From Bradyrhizobium lablabi (GTDB taxonomy: Bacteria > Pseudomonadota > Alphaproteobacteria > Rhizobiales > Xanthobacteraceae), in NCBI RefSeq assembly GCF_001440475.1, contig NZ_LLYB01000034.1:182403-224613 (forward strand): DNA of 42,211 bases. The letters run 5' to 3'. The translations under genes were made by a program, and so were the position numbers. Below the pieces are notes generated by a model. The model made no database searches. It saw nothing but the letters and a program-made list of their open reading frames with translations, and was not told where the DNA came from. This document shows positions 35,502 through 42,211 of the stretch, in pieces (the first letter of the stretch is position 1; the number at the start of each line of letters is the position of its first letter).

Positions 35502-35540
35502 TTGACGCGTCGGGCAAATCAGATGCACATTGACAGCATC
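35502..35540. repeat. Intergenic repeat copy 2
   Basis: TTGACGCGTCGGGCAAATCA at 35502-35521 matches copies 1 and 3 at all but the two variable positions. The flank after it (GATGCACATTGACAGCATCGCC) diverges. A hairpin with T-tract follows at 35555. Between the repeat and hairpin there is no gene. Confidence 0.75.
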
Positions 35541-35554
35541 GCCGATATCGTAAG

Positions 35555-35582
35555 CCCGCGCCGGAAACGGCAGCGGGTTTTT
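35555..35582 (+). terminator. Rho-independent terminator-like hairpin after repeat copy 2
   Basis: CCCGC and GCGGG, with inner CCG/CGG around GAAA, form a stem with one bulge, followed by TTTTTC. It lies 34 bp after the core of repeat copy 2. No gene ends just upstream, so any transcript would be short. Confidence 0.55.
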
Positions 35583-35670
35583 CATTTCATCAGCGTCTGA
35601 CAAAGCAGTTTCAATTTTTCGAAACTGTTCTGTCGAATTTTCCGCAATTCGTTGACCGCTCGAAAAGGAT

Positions 35671-35719
35671 TTGACATGTCGGGCAAATCACCGGCATAAC
35701 GCCATCATCGCAAAAACTG
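35671..35719. repeat. Intergenic repeat copy 3
   Basis: TTGACATGTCGGGCAAATCA (35671-35690) followed by CCGGCATAACGCCATCATCGC. The copy reads as a promoter: TTGACA, 17 bp, GCATAA. The perfect terminator at 35721 follows directly, giving a predicted transcript of only about 50-60 nt. Copies 1 and 3 share about 40 bp. Confidence 0.8.
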
Positions 35720-35720
35720 C

Positions 35721-35758
35721 AAAGCCCGCGCGGAGAAATCCGCCGCGGGCTTTTTGTT
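35721..35758 (+). terminator. Strong rho-independent terminator after repeat copy 3
   Basis: AAAGCCCGCG pairs with CGCGGGCTTT, extended inward by CGG/CCG with a one-base bulge, and is followed by TTTGTTTT. The A-rich left side could let it work on the other strand too. No CDS ends just upstream on either strand. Confidence 0.75.
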
Positions 35759-36012
35759 TTGAATTCTCGAATCGGACGGCGGCCGCACATCGACGCCGCA
35801 ACTCCCAACGCCCCCCGCCCGGGCGTCGCGAGCGCGCCGCCGTCCGAGCCTTCCATCAAACCATTTGGCCGGCATGCGCGAACATGCCGGTCCGCGGCGC
35901 GAAATCGTCACGCGCCGCATGCGGCCTCCCGACGGGGATAAGGTTCGCGCCCCAAATGATCAGCTCCTGCACCCCGCGATCATGCCGCACGTTTCTTTCT
36001 GGAGAGAAGCCG

Positions 36013-36084
36013 ATGACCGCCTATCGGATCTCGCTCGCGCTCGTTGGCCTCGTCGTCATCGCCGTATCGGAGGAATTCTCATGA
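36013..36084 (+). CDS. 23-aa membrane peptide, first of three coupled genes
   Basis: A short hydrophobic helix (residues 5-18) with a polar end (VSEEFS). GGAGAG precedes ATG 36013. The stop overlaps the next gene's start in ATGA, and the next gene overlaps its follower in TGATG, so the three form a coupled operon. Function unknown; its reality rests on the ribosome site and overlaps. Confidence 0.55.
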   Translation: MTAYRISLALVGLVVIAVSEEFS

Positions 36085-36230
36085 GCACAGACATCATTCA
36101 GTTCATCCCGCGTCCCAAACACGATGACGCACAGACGGATTTTCCGGCAATTGCCTTCCGCTCCGCGCGGCAGGATCCTGTCGATGCTACGCCGGACAAG
36201 CGCACCGGGCCGGCCCGGCGGGAAGCCTGA
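36081..36230 (+). CDS. 49-aa protein in the coupled phage-type small operon
   Basis: Polar protein with residues 1-10 STDIIQFIPRPKHDD and a basic end. GGAGGAATTCTC precedes ATG 36081, a good ribosome site. It overlaps the 23-aa gene by ATGA and the next by one base. No domain is visible. Confidence 0.55.
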   Translation: MSTDIIQFIPRPKHDDAQTDFPAIAFRSARQDPVDATPDKRTGPARREA

Positions 36231-36481
36231 TGGGCAAGGCCAAGGCTCTTCTTGAAATTCGCTCCCTGGCACGGAGCCACACCAGAACCGCGATCCGCGT
36301 TCTCGTCGGCATCATGCGGTGCAAGGATGCAACTCCTGCGGCCCGCGTTTCGGCCGCCAACGCCATTCTCGATCGCGGCTGGGGCAGGGCCGCGCAACCA
36401 CTCGAAAACGGTGGCGACGGTGCGCTTGAGCTCATCCATCGGATCGAGCGTGTCATTGTTCATCCTGAAGGAGAGCGGTGA
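36230..36481 (+). CDS. Small phage-type protein, terminase-small-subunit-like position
   Basis: Protein of 83 aa, helical and basic: LLEIRSLARSHTRTAIRVLVGIMRCKDATPAARVSAANAILDRGWGRA (7-54). Proteins of this pattern sit just before terminase large-subunit genes in rhizobial prophages as I recall, where they may act as small terminase subunit. Here about 2.1 kb of other DNA separates it from the terminase fragment at 38622. ATG 36230 overlaps the previous stop (TGATG). Confidence 0.6.
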   Translation: MGKAKALLEIRSLARSHTRTAIRVLVGIMRCKDATPAARVSAANAILDRGWGRAAQPLENGGDGALELIHRIERVIVHPEGER

Positions 36482-36602
36482 GAGCGCTTGAGGCTCGATC
36501 GCTTGCTTCAGCGAGACGATTTCTTGCCTTGATCGGCCGCGTCAAGGGACCGACAGAAGTGAGAAGGACAAGCTGTCACTTACGGGCGCTGCGCTCCGGC
36601 GC

Positions 36603-36621
36603 ATCTGCACAAAAAATCCTG
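36603..36621. repeat. Left copy of a 19-bp near-identical direct repeat
   Basis: ATCTGCACAAAAAATCCTG recurs at 39173-39191 as ATCTGCACAAAGAATCCTG, 18 of 19 matching. The two bracket the cargo genes and the terminase fragment, about 2.6 kb apart. Confidence 0.5.
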
Positions 36622-36731
36622 ACACTATTGGATGCTACCGGGAGGATGATGCACGAGAAATCCTCATACGATCGATAGGGTCATCTTGCCGATAGATTGG
36701 TTGAACCCGTGCATCATGAGTGGCTCTCAAA

Positions 36732-37139
36732 ATGGCTGATCGGAACGTGATAACGTCGCTAGTACGTTCGATGACTTTCTCGCTGATTACTTTCTCATTG
36801 CTGCTTGCCCAACCTTCGGCCGCCCACGCCGATTCCGTTACGTGTCTGGAAAAAGCAAAATCCTATTTCGCTGAAATCGATCAGTTGCTGTTAAAAGAAA
36901 AAAACTGGATCATGCCTTTTGTCGAACTCAATGAGCGATATTCTCCTCTTGAGGGTTGCGACACTGATCTCCTGTTGCAGGAAGCTACAAACTCACGGTT
37001 TTGCCAGCCAATACTCTACAATCCATATGGGAAGGTATATCTGGTTCGCTTCTGGAGCGAGGACGTCAAGGTTGAGTTCGCGTACATCCCCCTGGAGAAA
37101 AAGTCCGAAACTCACAGCGCTGGATGGGTGAACAAGTAG
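36732..37139 (+). CDS. Secreted AT-rich protein of unknown function, 135 aa
   Basis: Signal peptide at about 1-34 (MTFSLITFSLLLAQPSAAHA core) with cleavage before DSV. The mature part has Cys residues (VTCLEKA, EGCDTD, RFCQP) and ends in a Lys-rich polar tail. The gene is visibly poorer in G and C than the window, with many A-rich codons, suggesting recent transfer. ATG 36732 is listed; GTG 36720 is possible. It lies between the small phage gene and the terminase fragment, so it may be cargo. No family recognised. Confidence 0.65.
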   Translation: MADRNVITSLVRSMTFSLITFSLLLAQPSAAHADSVTCLEKAKSYFAEIDQLLLKEKNWIMPFVELNERYSPLEGCDTDLLLQEATNSRFCQPILYNPYGKVYLVRFWSEDVKVEFAYIPLEKKSETHSAGWVNK

Positions 37140-37384
37140 CGACGCAGTCGTCTCGACCTTCTTGGCCTGCAGGATGCTTGCTGCATCCCGGGCGCTTGGC
37201 TCATTGCAGCGACTCCGTTGATCCCCATGATCATCGCGTCGAGTGGTTGGCAACTGACGGTAACGCGTCATCGCAGTGGGCATCGCCATGATGACTCCTG
37301 ATGCAGGATCCTTGGCCGCTCAATAATCGGGGCTAACCCGCACGTCACTTCCACCCGAGCAATAGGACGCCGGCCCTTCGATCG

Positions 37385-38464
37385 TTGCTTCGAGTGTGGA
37401 AGACTTGGCGTCGTACAGCATTCATCAAACGGATAGCGAGGTATTCAACGCGTGAAAGAATTTTTCTCACCTACACTAATGCGACCGCGGTACCTTATCA
37501 CGGAGCGGTCGTCGCGCATCATGTGGTGTTGAACTACATCGAAGCCAATGGCAAGCACCATACTCTTGAGGGGGTACCGGAACGGAAGTTCAATCACAAC
37601 GTCGAAAAGCTGATCGCGTTTTCTCTTGAGGAAGGTCGACCAAATGGCGGCATAATTAACACAGATTCGCGGCTTCGGCGGTTGAAGGCGAAGGAAGGTC
37701 AAGGTGTCGGCCCCGACGCGCTGAACAAGCCGCATACGATGATTGCCAGTGGTGATGATCTCAGTTCGCAATGGGATCAAATGAAGAAATTCGGTGCCGG
37801 CGTGAACGCCACTGGTTACGAGTATCGTCCAAAGTCCCAAAACAGCAATTCCTTTGCAGCCGGAGCCTTGAAACAGGCAGGCTTTGTCAGGCCAGGCACT
37901 GTGCTTCCTGAAATCTTTGACCGGCTCATCGCAGCCGACCCGGCAAACGGCAGAGCACATGCCGTCCGTGTCCCGGGCTTTGACCAGCGCCTGACAAATC
38001 CACTCAACATGGCCGTGCCGCCTCTTGACGCAGTACCGTTCGTCCCAACGAATTCGTCTCCAGCAGACGAGGGACATGCCTCGTTCGGTAAGCGGTTCGA
38101 GAACTCTGATCCCTCGCTTCAACGCGCTGAAAACGGCGGTCGATCTGCTTGGCTGCCGCCGACTGGAACTCGCGGTGTCACTGGCGCTCAGCCCGAGCGA
38201 TATCTAGCTCGCCGCGTTGCAGGCCAACCCGAAATATCAGCATTCGACGTGGGCGCTCCAGCGGTGCCCTCCATCCCGTCCGATGAGAATTCCTCATCTC
38301 CTCGTTCCAATGCACTTCCTGACCGCTTCGGAAACTGGACTTTCTCACCTCCGGTCAGTGCGCCGAGACCGACATATTCGCTTGCGCCAGCACCAGCGGA
38401 AGCACCACCCGGTATCGTCCCCGGCAAGCCGGAGCCCGATTTGCCTTCCCGCTGCCGACCTTGA
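37385..38464 (+). CDS. Unknown protein with papain-like NSNSF motif and proline-rich tail, probably 5'-truncated
   Basis: Frame of 359 aa with no good start: the first codons available are TTG 37385 and GTG 37394, and no ATG occurs before residue 119. So the N-terminus may be lost. A His pair (45-46, GAVVAHHVVLNYIEANGKHHTLEG) precedes YRPKSQNSNSFAAGALKQAGF (148-167). The NSNSF segment sits where permuted papain-like amidases carry NC-x-x-F, with Ser in place of Cys. The second half is Pro/Ser-rich and looks disordered. A remote amidase/effector-like fold is a suggestion only. Insertion between phage genes implies cargo. Confidence 0.5.
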   Translation: MLRVWKTWRRTAFIKRIARYSTRERIFLTYTNATAVPYHGAVVAHHVVLNYIEANGKHHTLEGVPERKFNHNVEKLIAFSLEEGRPNGGIINTDSRLRRLKAKEGQGVGPDALNKPHTMIASGDDLSSQWDQMKKFGAGVNATGYEYRPKSQNSNSFAAGALKQAGFVRPGTVLPEIFDRLIAADPANGRAHAVRVPGFDQRLTNPLNMAVPPLDAVPFVPTNSSPADEGHASFGKRFENSDPSLQRAENGGRSAWLPPTGTRGVTGAQPERYLARRVAGQPEISAFDVGAPAVPSIPSDENSSSPRSNALPDRFGNWTFSPPVSAPRPTYSLAPAPAEAPPGIVPGKPEPDLPSRCRP

Positions 38465-38621
38465 GTTCTTCGAAGAGTCCATCGGCGCGCGAGGAAACGC
38501 TGGACGACTTTCTTTTCGGCTTGCTCCGCCTCAGAAGATAGGGGCGTTTGCTGCAATCAGATTCCTGGCATCGAGATATCGACCTGATAGCAAATTTGAA
38601 ATCATCGAATAGGTCGCGCCG

Positions 38622-39143
38622 TTGTCTGTCCTGAAAATCCCCACAGCCAAAGTCTTCGAACCGCTGCTTGCGCCCGCACGCTACAAAGGAGTTTACGGCG
38701 GCCGCGGCTCTGGTAAGTCGCATTTCTTCGGCGAGCTGCTGGTCGAGACCTGCCAGGCCGAGCGCGGCACGCTGGCGGTCTGCATTCGGGAGGCGCAGCG
38801 GACGCTGGCGCAATCGAGCAAGCGGCTGATCGAAAGCAAGATTGCCTCGCTCGGTGTCGGCAACGGCTTCAAGCTCTATAGCGACAAGATCGAGACGCCC
38901 GGTGACGGCCTCATCATCTTCCGTGGACTTCAGTATGACGCCGGAAAATACCGTCTGATGATGAAGGCAAGGGACGAGGCTGTTGCAAGGCCATTGCCAC
39001 CGGTGCTGCGCCCCGGCATGTCGCGCACTCCGGCGGAGCGCCAGCAGGCCGATCTGCGGACCCTCAACGCCAGGCTATCGAGCACGGGCGATATCAAGGA
39101 CGCGGTAGCGCTCTATCACGCACGAAAGTCGGGTAGGCGCTGA
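38622..39143 (+). pseudogene. Terminase large subunit fragment fused to another phage reading frame
   Basis: Residues 1-104 match the N-terminus of a large terminase ATPase: EPLLAPARYKGVYGGRGSGKSHFFGELLVE with Walker A at 26-33, then CIREAQRTLAQSSKRLIESKI. The expected continuation (Walker B and nuclease domain, some 300 aa) is missing. From about residue 105 (near 38934) the frame continues into an unrelated tail, with a KPLPPV-type PLPPVLRPG and a basic end (HARKSGRR), which looks like the C-terminus of a small phage protein. The best explanation is an internal deletion that left the frame open. TTG start without a strong ribosome site. Not a working packaging enzyme. Confidence 0.75.
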
Positions 39144-39172
39144 AAACGTCGCGCCGGCAGGAGCGGCTTGGG

Positions 39173-39191
39173 ATCTGCACAAAGAATCCTG
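39173..39191. repeat. Right copy of the 19-bp direct repeat
   Basis: ATCTGCACAAAGAATCCTG; see left copy at 36603-36621, with one mismatch. The surrounding 39145-39350 has an open frame (GAENVAPAGAAWDLHKESWNYARK and on) without a start, possibly another phage remnant. Confidence 0.5.
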
Positions 39192-39383
39192 GAATTATGC
39201 GCGCAAAGTCCGGGCGCTGTTCACGAACAATCCCAGCGGCAGCCGCAGAATTGGCTCTTCCTGCGACCGAGGTCAGCATGAAGAAAATCTTTCGCCAGAA
39301 ATGTGTTTCTTAATGCTCTCAAACTGCGGGAGTTACATTTTCACTGAGTCAAGCATCTACGCCGGTTAGGAGGCAAGCAGCCG

Positions 39384-39659
39384 ATGTCCGGGAATGAAGT
39401 CAAGCTAACGAACGAACATCTTCAATATCTGGATCAAGCTGGTGGCAAACGGGCGCAGGGAACCGCGTCGAATGCCGGTGGGCCCGCTGCCGGCTCCGCT
39501 TCCCTTGCCACGCTTCCCAACGATGTTGGCGACTGGATAGTCTCTCTTGCGGTCGTTGATCCTGGGAATCCGACGCAGCCGCAGCCGGGAGCACCTATCG
39601 GCGGCAATTCATCGACACAAAGACTCCTTCCGCCCTGGGTCTTCTTCGGTTCGCGATAG
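39384..39659 (+). CDS. 91-aa low-complexity protein of unknown function
   Basis: Ala/Gly/Pro/Ser-rich sequence with a QAGGKRAQGTASNAGGPAAG stretch and a QPQPGAPIGG stretch. AGGAGG lies at 39368-39373, 10 bp before ATG 39384, supporting translation. No domain is visible. Downstream lie other small phage-type genes. Confidence 0.5.
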   Translation: MSGNEVKLTNEHLQYLDQAGGKRAQGTASNAGGPAAGSASLATLPNDVGDWIVSLAVVDPGNPTQPQPGAPIGGNSSTQRLLPPWVFFGSR

Positions 39660-39820
39660 GCGCACTGGTCACCTCCATTCCGTCAAGTCTTTCGTGATGT
39701 CTACGAGCGTGGCTGCCGGCCGCGCCGCTTCCGTGCGCGGAGCCGTTGTGCCGGCAGCGTTCTTTCACATCTTCGCGCCATTGCTGGAAATGGCTGCGTT
39801 GTTTCAAGGGAATAGTACCG

Positions 39821-40084
39821 ATGCAGGACACCCGCGACTTTATCGACCGCGCTGAATCCGCCGCCGAAAAGCTCCATAGTGAGTCGATGACAAGTGAAGA
39901 GATTGCGAAGAACTTCGCGCTTTACGGATTGCAGAAGCGTGCCGAGGCTCTCGAACGGTTCGACAACGAGCTGCGTGGCGAGATCGACTCCAGTCCCCAT
40001 AGCCTGCGCCGTCGCGTGCAGTTGATGGCGCTGCGCAAGAAAATGGGTGGCGTCCACGAAGCGCTGCGCAAGGCCAGGCGCTAG
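39821..40084 (+). CDS. 87-aa helical phage-type protein
   Basis: Highly charged helical protein (MQDTRDFIDRAESAAEKLHSESMTSEEIAKNFALYGLQKRAEALERFDNEL region first). ATG 39821 is chosen from a longer frame because the upstream part is basic and low-quality. It lies just before the next small gene (8 bp). Function unknown; position and look suit a phage morphogenesis or regulatory gene. Confidence 0.55.
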   Translation: MQDTRDFIDRAESAAEKLHSESMTSEEIAKNFALYGLQKRAEALERFDNELRGEIDSSPHSLRRRVQLMALRKKMGGVHEALRKARR

Positions 40085-40092
40085 AACGCTCG

Positions 40093-40596
40093 ATGCGTTC
40101 AACCGCAAACCCGGTGCTCGCCGTCCTGGCGCGAGCCCGGATGCAGGCCGCGCCGATGTTCGCGAAATGGTGCGAACTGCACGGTCTCTCGCCTTGTCCC
40201 GCGGCGCCGGCGCAGGTCGCGCGGTTCGTTGTCGATTGCGCTCCGCTCGGCATCGAGCGGTTGTGGCTCGCGGTTCAGGAGATATCGCGGATGCACGTCT
40301 CGGTAGGCCTGGCCGACCCGACGCTCGGAGGCGCGGCAGCGGCGGCCATCAGCGACCTCGCCAAAATCGATCCGCCGCGCTGCTGGCCGGCCGATCAGAA
40401 GCAGCGTTTCAAATCCCTGCCGTATGATCTGCAGGTTTATGTCTCGGCGCACGAAGCGCGGCGCGAGAGAGTGTTGCGCCGGGCGCAAAACGAAGCGGCC
40501 AGCGCCAGGCGGAAGTTGGCAGCATACCCACCGAAGGAACATAGCCCAAAAGAGAAAGGAAGATCCGATGAAAGCGACGCGAACCCCATCGCTTGA
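40093..40596 (+). CDS. 167-aa protein, possible SAM-like DNA-binding domain
   Basis: Helical sequence with FAKWCELHGLSPCPAAPAQVARFVVDCAPLGIERLWLAVQEISRMHVSVGLADPTLGGAAAAAI, which resembles the N-terminal core-binding domain of tyrosine recombinases. No catalytic recombinase domain follows. The C-terminus is Lys-rich. Its end overlaps the next gene start by 29 bp in another frame. Role unknown; similar genes are recalled from rhizobial prophages. Confidence 0.55.
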   Translation: MRSTANPVLAVLARARMQAAPMFAKWCELHGLSPCPAAPAQVARFVVDCAPLGIERLWLAVQEISRMHVSVGLADPTLGGAAAAAISDLAKIDPPRCWPADQKQRFKSLPYDLQVYVSAHEARRERVLRRAQNEAASARRKLAAYPPKEHSPKEKGRSDESDANPIA

Positions 40597-40768
40597 AGAT
40601 CGCATCAAGCAGGTGAGGGCCGACATTGAAGCCATCATCGCCTCACGCGTGGAAGCCGTGGCAAAGGAAAGTCCCGGCGTTCCGCCCGGCGTGATCCGCA
40701 ATCTCCTGACGGCCCGCGCGCCGGCGTGCCCCTGCGCGCAGTATCTCGAACTCGACAACAAGGCATAG
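40568..40768 (+). CDS. 66-aa phage-type protein
   Basis: Begins MKATRTPSLEDRIKQVRADIEAIIASRVEAVA, a charged helix, and has a CPCAQYLE segment near the end (Cys pair). GAAAGGAAGATCC precedes ATG 40568, which decides this start over the longer frame from 40424. It overlaps the end of the 167-aa gene and is 32 bp before the tail-fibre gene. Confidence 0.55.
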   Translation: MKATRTPSLEDRIKQVRADIEAIIASRVEAVAKESPGVPPGVIRNLLTARAPACPCAQYLELDNKA

Positions 40769-40800
40769 CTGGCGGTTGGCCGGAAACGGAAGGATAGAAC

Positions 40801-41802
40801 ATGACTCTCTACAAATGGTCGCAAACCGCAGAAAATAACGCGACGGCCGACTCTTCGATCAACTGGCAGGAGGGCCAGGCGCCTTCCAGTGTGAATGACT
40901 CCGGGCGAGCGATGATGGCTTCGATCGCGAAACATCGCGACGATATTGCGGGCGCGATCGTCACCGGCGGGACCGCGACGGCGTACACGGTTACGTCCTA
41001 TGAGGCGTTTGACACGCTAGTTCGCCTCAACGGGCAGATCATCGCGTTTACACCGCATGCGACGAACGGGGGGACGGTGACGCTCAATGTTGACTCGCTT
41101 GGGCCTAAGCCGCTGCGATCGGCGCCAGCGACGGAGTTGATGGCAGGAACATTGATCCAGGGGACGCCGTATCTGGCACTCTATAACCACTCGGATGCTG
41201 CGTTCTATTTGCACGGATTCTACGGCAACCCCTACAATGTACCGTTGGCGGCTGGTATGGATTTTTGGGGCGTTACCGCGCCAAATAGTGCGTTTGCGTT
41301 TCCCGCCGGGCAAGAACTCGACCGCACGACATATGCAAGTCTATTCGCGATCGTGGGCACGACCTATGGCTCCGGGAACGGTTCTACTACATTCAACCTT
41401 CCGGACAAACGCGGGCGTGTATCGGCAGCCGATGATGATATGGGTGGCTCGTCTGCCCTCCGCCTCACAAGTGCTGTTGCCGGTTTTGCTGGCGACACGC
41501 TGGGGGCAGCCGGCGGCTCTCAAAGCCAAACCCTCGTTACTGCAAATCTTCCCGCCTACACGCCGGCCGGCTCTGTTTCTGTCACGGTGACATCTACATC
41601 CGCCAATGTTCAGAACAATATCGGAGGGACCGCCTCCGCCAATTTGGCGGGCGGCGCGACCGACTACGCGCAGAAAAACAGTTCAATAATAACGTCAACC
41701 GGCACAGGAACGTTTACGGGCACGGCGCAGGGCGGCACCAGTATGCCAGTTAGAACTGTGCAGCCGACTATCATCTGCAATTATATCATGCGGATTATTT
41801 GA
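40801..41802 (+). CDS. Phage tail-collar/tail-fibre protein
   Basis: Structural protein of 333 aa. Residues about 150-207 match the tail-collar domain, with PAGQELDRTTYASLFAIVGTTYGSGNGSTTFNLPDKRGRV. The N-terminal third carries a tail-attachment-like region and the C-terminal part is Thr/Ser/Gly-rich, typical of receptor-binding fibres, ending VRTVQPTIICNYIMRI. GGAAGG precedes ATG 40801. It recognises the host surface in intact phages. The gene looks whole, unlike the terminase. It ends against the acyltransferase on the other strand. Confidence 0.9.
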   Translation: MTLYKWSQTAENNATADSSINWQEGQAPSSVNDSGRAMMASIAKHRDDIAGAIVTGGTATAYTVTSYEAFDTLVRLNGQIIAFTPHATNGGTVTLNVDSLGPKPLRSAPATELMAGTLIQGTPYLALYNHSDAAFYLHGFYGNPYNVPLAAGMDFWGVTAPNSAFAFPAGQELDRTTYASLFAIVGTTYGSGNGSTTFNLPDKRGRVSAADDDMGGSSALRLTSAVAGFAGDTLGAAGGSQSQTLVTANLPAYTPAGSVSVTVTSTSANVQNNIGGTASANLAGGATDYAQKNSSIITSTGTGTFTGTAQGGTSMPVRTVQPTIICNYIMRII

Positions 41803-42211
41803 CCGCGCGCTTGTAATCCTATCGGCCATGGCAATGAAAGGCTTCTCGATCTTGCGCCATGTCAGGCAGGAAAACCAGCAGCAAAGAGCAATAGCTGAGA
41901 AACGCCACGGCTCGCACATCCAAGCAGGATGCGTCGTGATCTTGAACGACATAATGAAGGAGATCGCAAAGGCAATATAGTGCCATAGATAGATGGAGTA
42001 AGATGCGTCACCAAGCCTCACGATCCAGCGCAACGAAAAGTGTTCCCATGGGAGGCGCAGGTTCACCATTCCGAGAAGCACGATTCCAAGCGACAATGTA
42101 GCTGCGAAGGCAAAATCATGGGATCGGGTAAACCAAAGCAACAGTGAGCCAGCGATAATAGCGCCGACCGAAAGCGCCATATTAAGTTTGATGTACCGAT
42201 GGATCAAAAAT
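41695..42211 (-). CDS. Acyltransferase-3-type membrane protein, 5' part beyond window edge
   Basis: C-terminal part of an integral membrane acyltransferase. The LGDASYSIYLWHYIAF segment (65-80) is the family hallmark, with WRKIEKPF near the end. Family members O-acetylate surface polysaccharide. The gene starts outside the right edge. After about residue 135 (near 41802) the frame continues as antisense of the collar gene for another 36 residues, so the natural end may be lost. Beside a tail fibre it could be a lysogenic-conversion gene (inference). Confidence 0.75.
   Translation of the reverse strand, partial: FLIHRYIKLNMALSVGAIIAGSLLLWFTRSHDFAFAATLSLGIVLLGMVNLRLPWEHFSLRWIVRLGDASYSIYLWHYIAFAISFIMSFKITTHPAWMCEPWRFSAIALCCWFSCLTWRKIEKPFIAMADRITSARSNNPHDIIADDSRLHSSNWHTGAALRRARKRSCAG

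Larger units (their letters stand above)
35598..36012. other. Gene-free stretch with repeat copy 3 and a hairpin
   Basis: No supported gene is seen between the 61-aa gene and the coupled small genes at 36013. Besides the repeat and terminator listed separately, an 8-bp perfect inverted repeat, CCGGCATG/CATGCCGG, lies at 35869-35890 with a 6-bp loop. Open frames here overlap and lack ribosome sites. Confidence 0.5.

Noticed and set aside
35869..35890. 8-bp inverted repeat as an attachment site or terminator
   Set aside because: No T-tract, no integrase or tRNA nearby, and no second copy seen.
36478..36678. 66-aa frame with GTG overlapping the previous stop
   Set aside because: Overlap is suggestive, but there is no ribosome site or domain, and it covers the left direct repeat.
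36993..37289. 98-aa minus-strand frame
   Set aside because: Antisense to the secreted protein and without a ribosome site.

Overview
The window looks like chromosome of a high-GC alphaproteobacterium, most likely Bradyrhizobium or a close relative (Nitrobacteraceae). This rests on the gene families present: OpgC, phasin, MddA-type methyltransferase, GcrA-like regulator, GFA proteins, a TPR-type winged-helix regulator, many CoA-thioester enzymes and a Bradyrhizobium-style intergenic repeat. No rRNA, tRNA or CRISPR was seen. All names come from reading motifs; no database search was run.

Bases 1-14500 form a divergent catabolic island. Leftward (4923 to 99) runs acyl-CoA ligase (frameshifted), TetR regulator, SDR dehydrogenase and Baeyer-Villiger monooxygenase, with overlapping genes. 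Rightward (5093 to 14498) runs a complete branched-chain-type ABC importer (binding protein, LivH, LivM, LivG, LivF), then a CaiB/BaiF CoA-transferase homologue, enoyl-CoA hydratase, MaoC hydratase, CitE-like lyase and thiolase. A perfect 11-bp inverted repeat lies between the two arms and is a likely TetR operator. The set suggests uptake, oxygenation, CoA activation and cleavage of a ketone- or carboxylate-type substrate. The transferase-MaoC-CitE trio resembles itaconate/citramalyl-CoA chemistry.

Bases 14500-21130 hold envelope functions: a CreC-like sensor kinase and its response regulator, a polytopic membrane protein, a membrane-anchored NagZ-like glycoside hydrolase and OpgC. Bases 21286-23810 are a compact phage-type regulatory module: a LexA/CI-like S24 autocleaving repressor divergent from a GcrA paralogue and a DUF6456-like protein. 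Five copies of one 15-bp palindrome lie around the repressor, the GcrA-like gene and a 91-aa gene. This is the most interesting system in the window.

Bases 23791-35400 are mixed chromosomal genes: a BamA paralogue, a secreted protein, a winged-helix/TPR regulator, MddA, a GFA protein, a second CaiB enzyme, an FMN 2-hydroxyacid dehydrogenase, a phasin and several very small proteins.

Bases 35140-42211 are a repeat-rich stretch followed by a decayed prophage: three copies of a promoter-like repeat with terminators, three translationally coupled tiny genes, inserted cargo (a secreted AT-rich protein and a proline-rich protein), a terminase fragment fused to another reading frame, small phage-like genes, a tail-collar fibre protein and an edge-truncated acyltransferase that may be a lysogenic-conversion gene.
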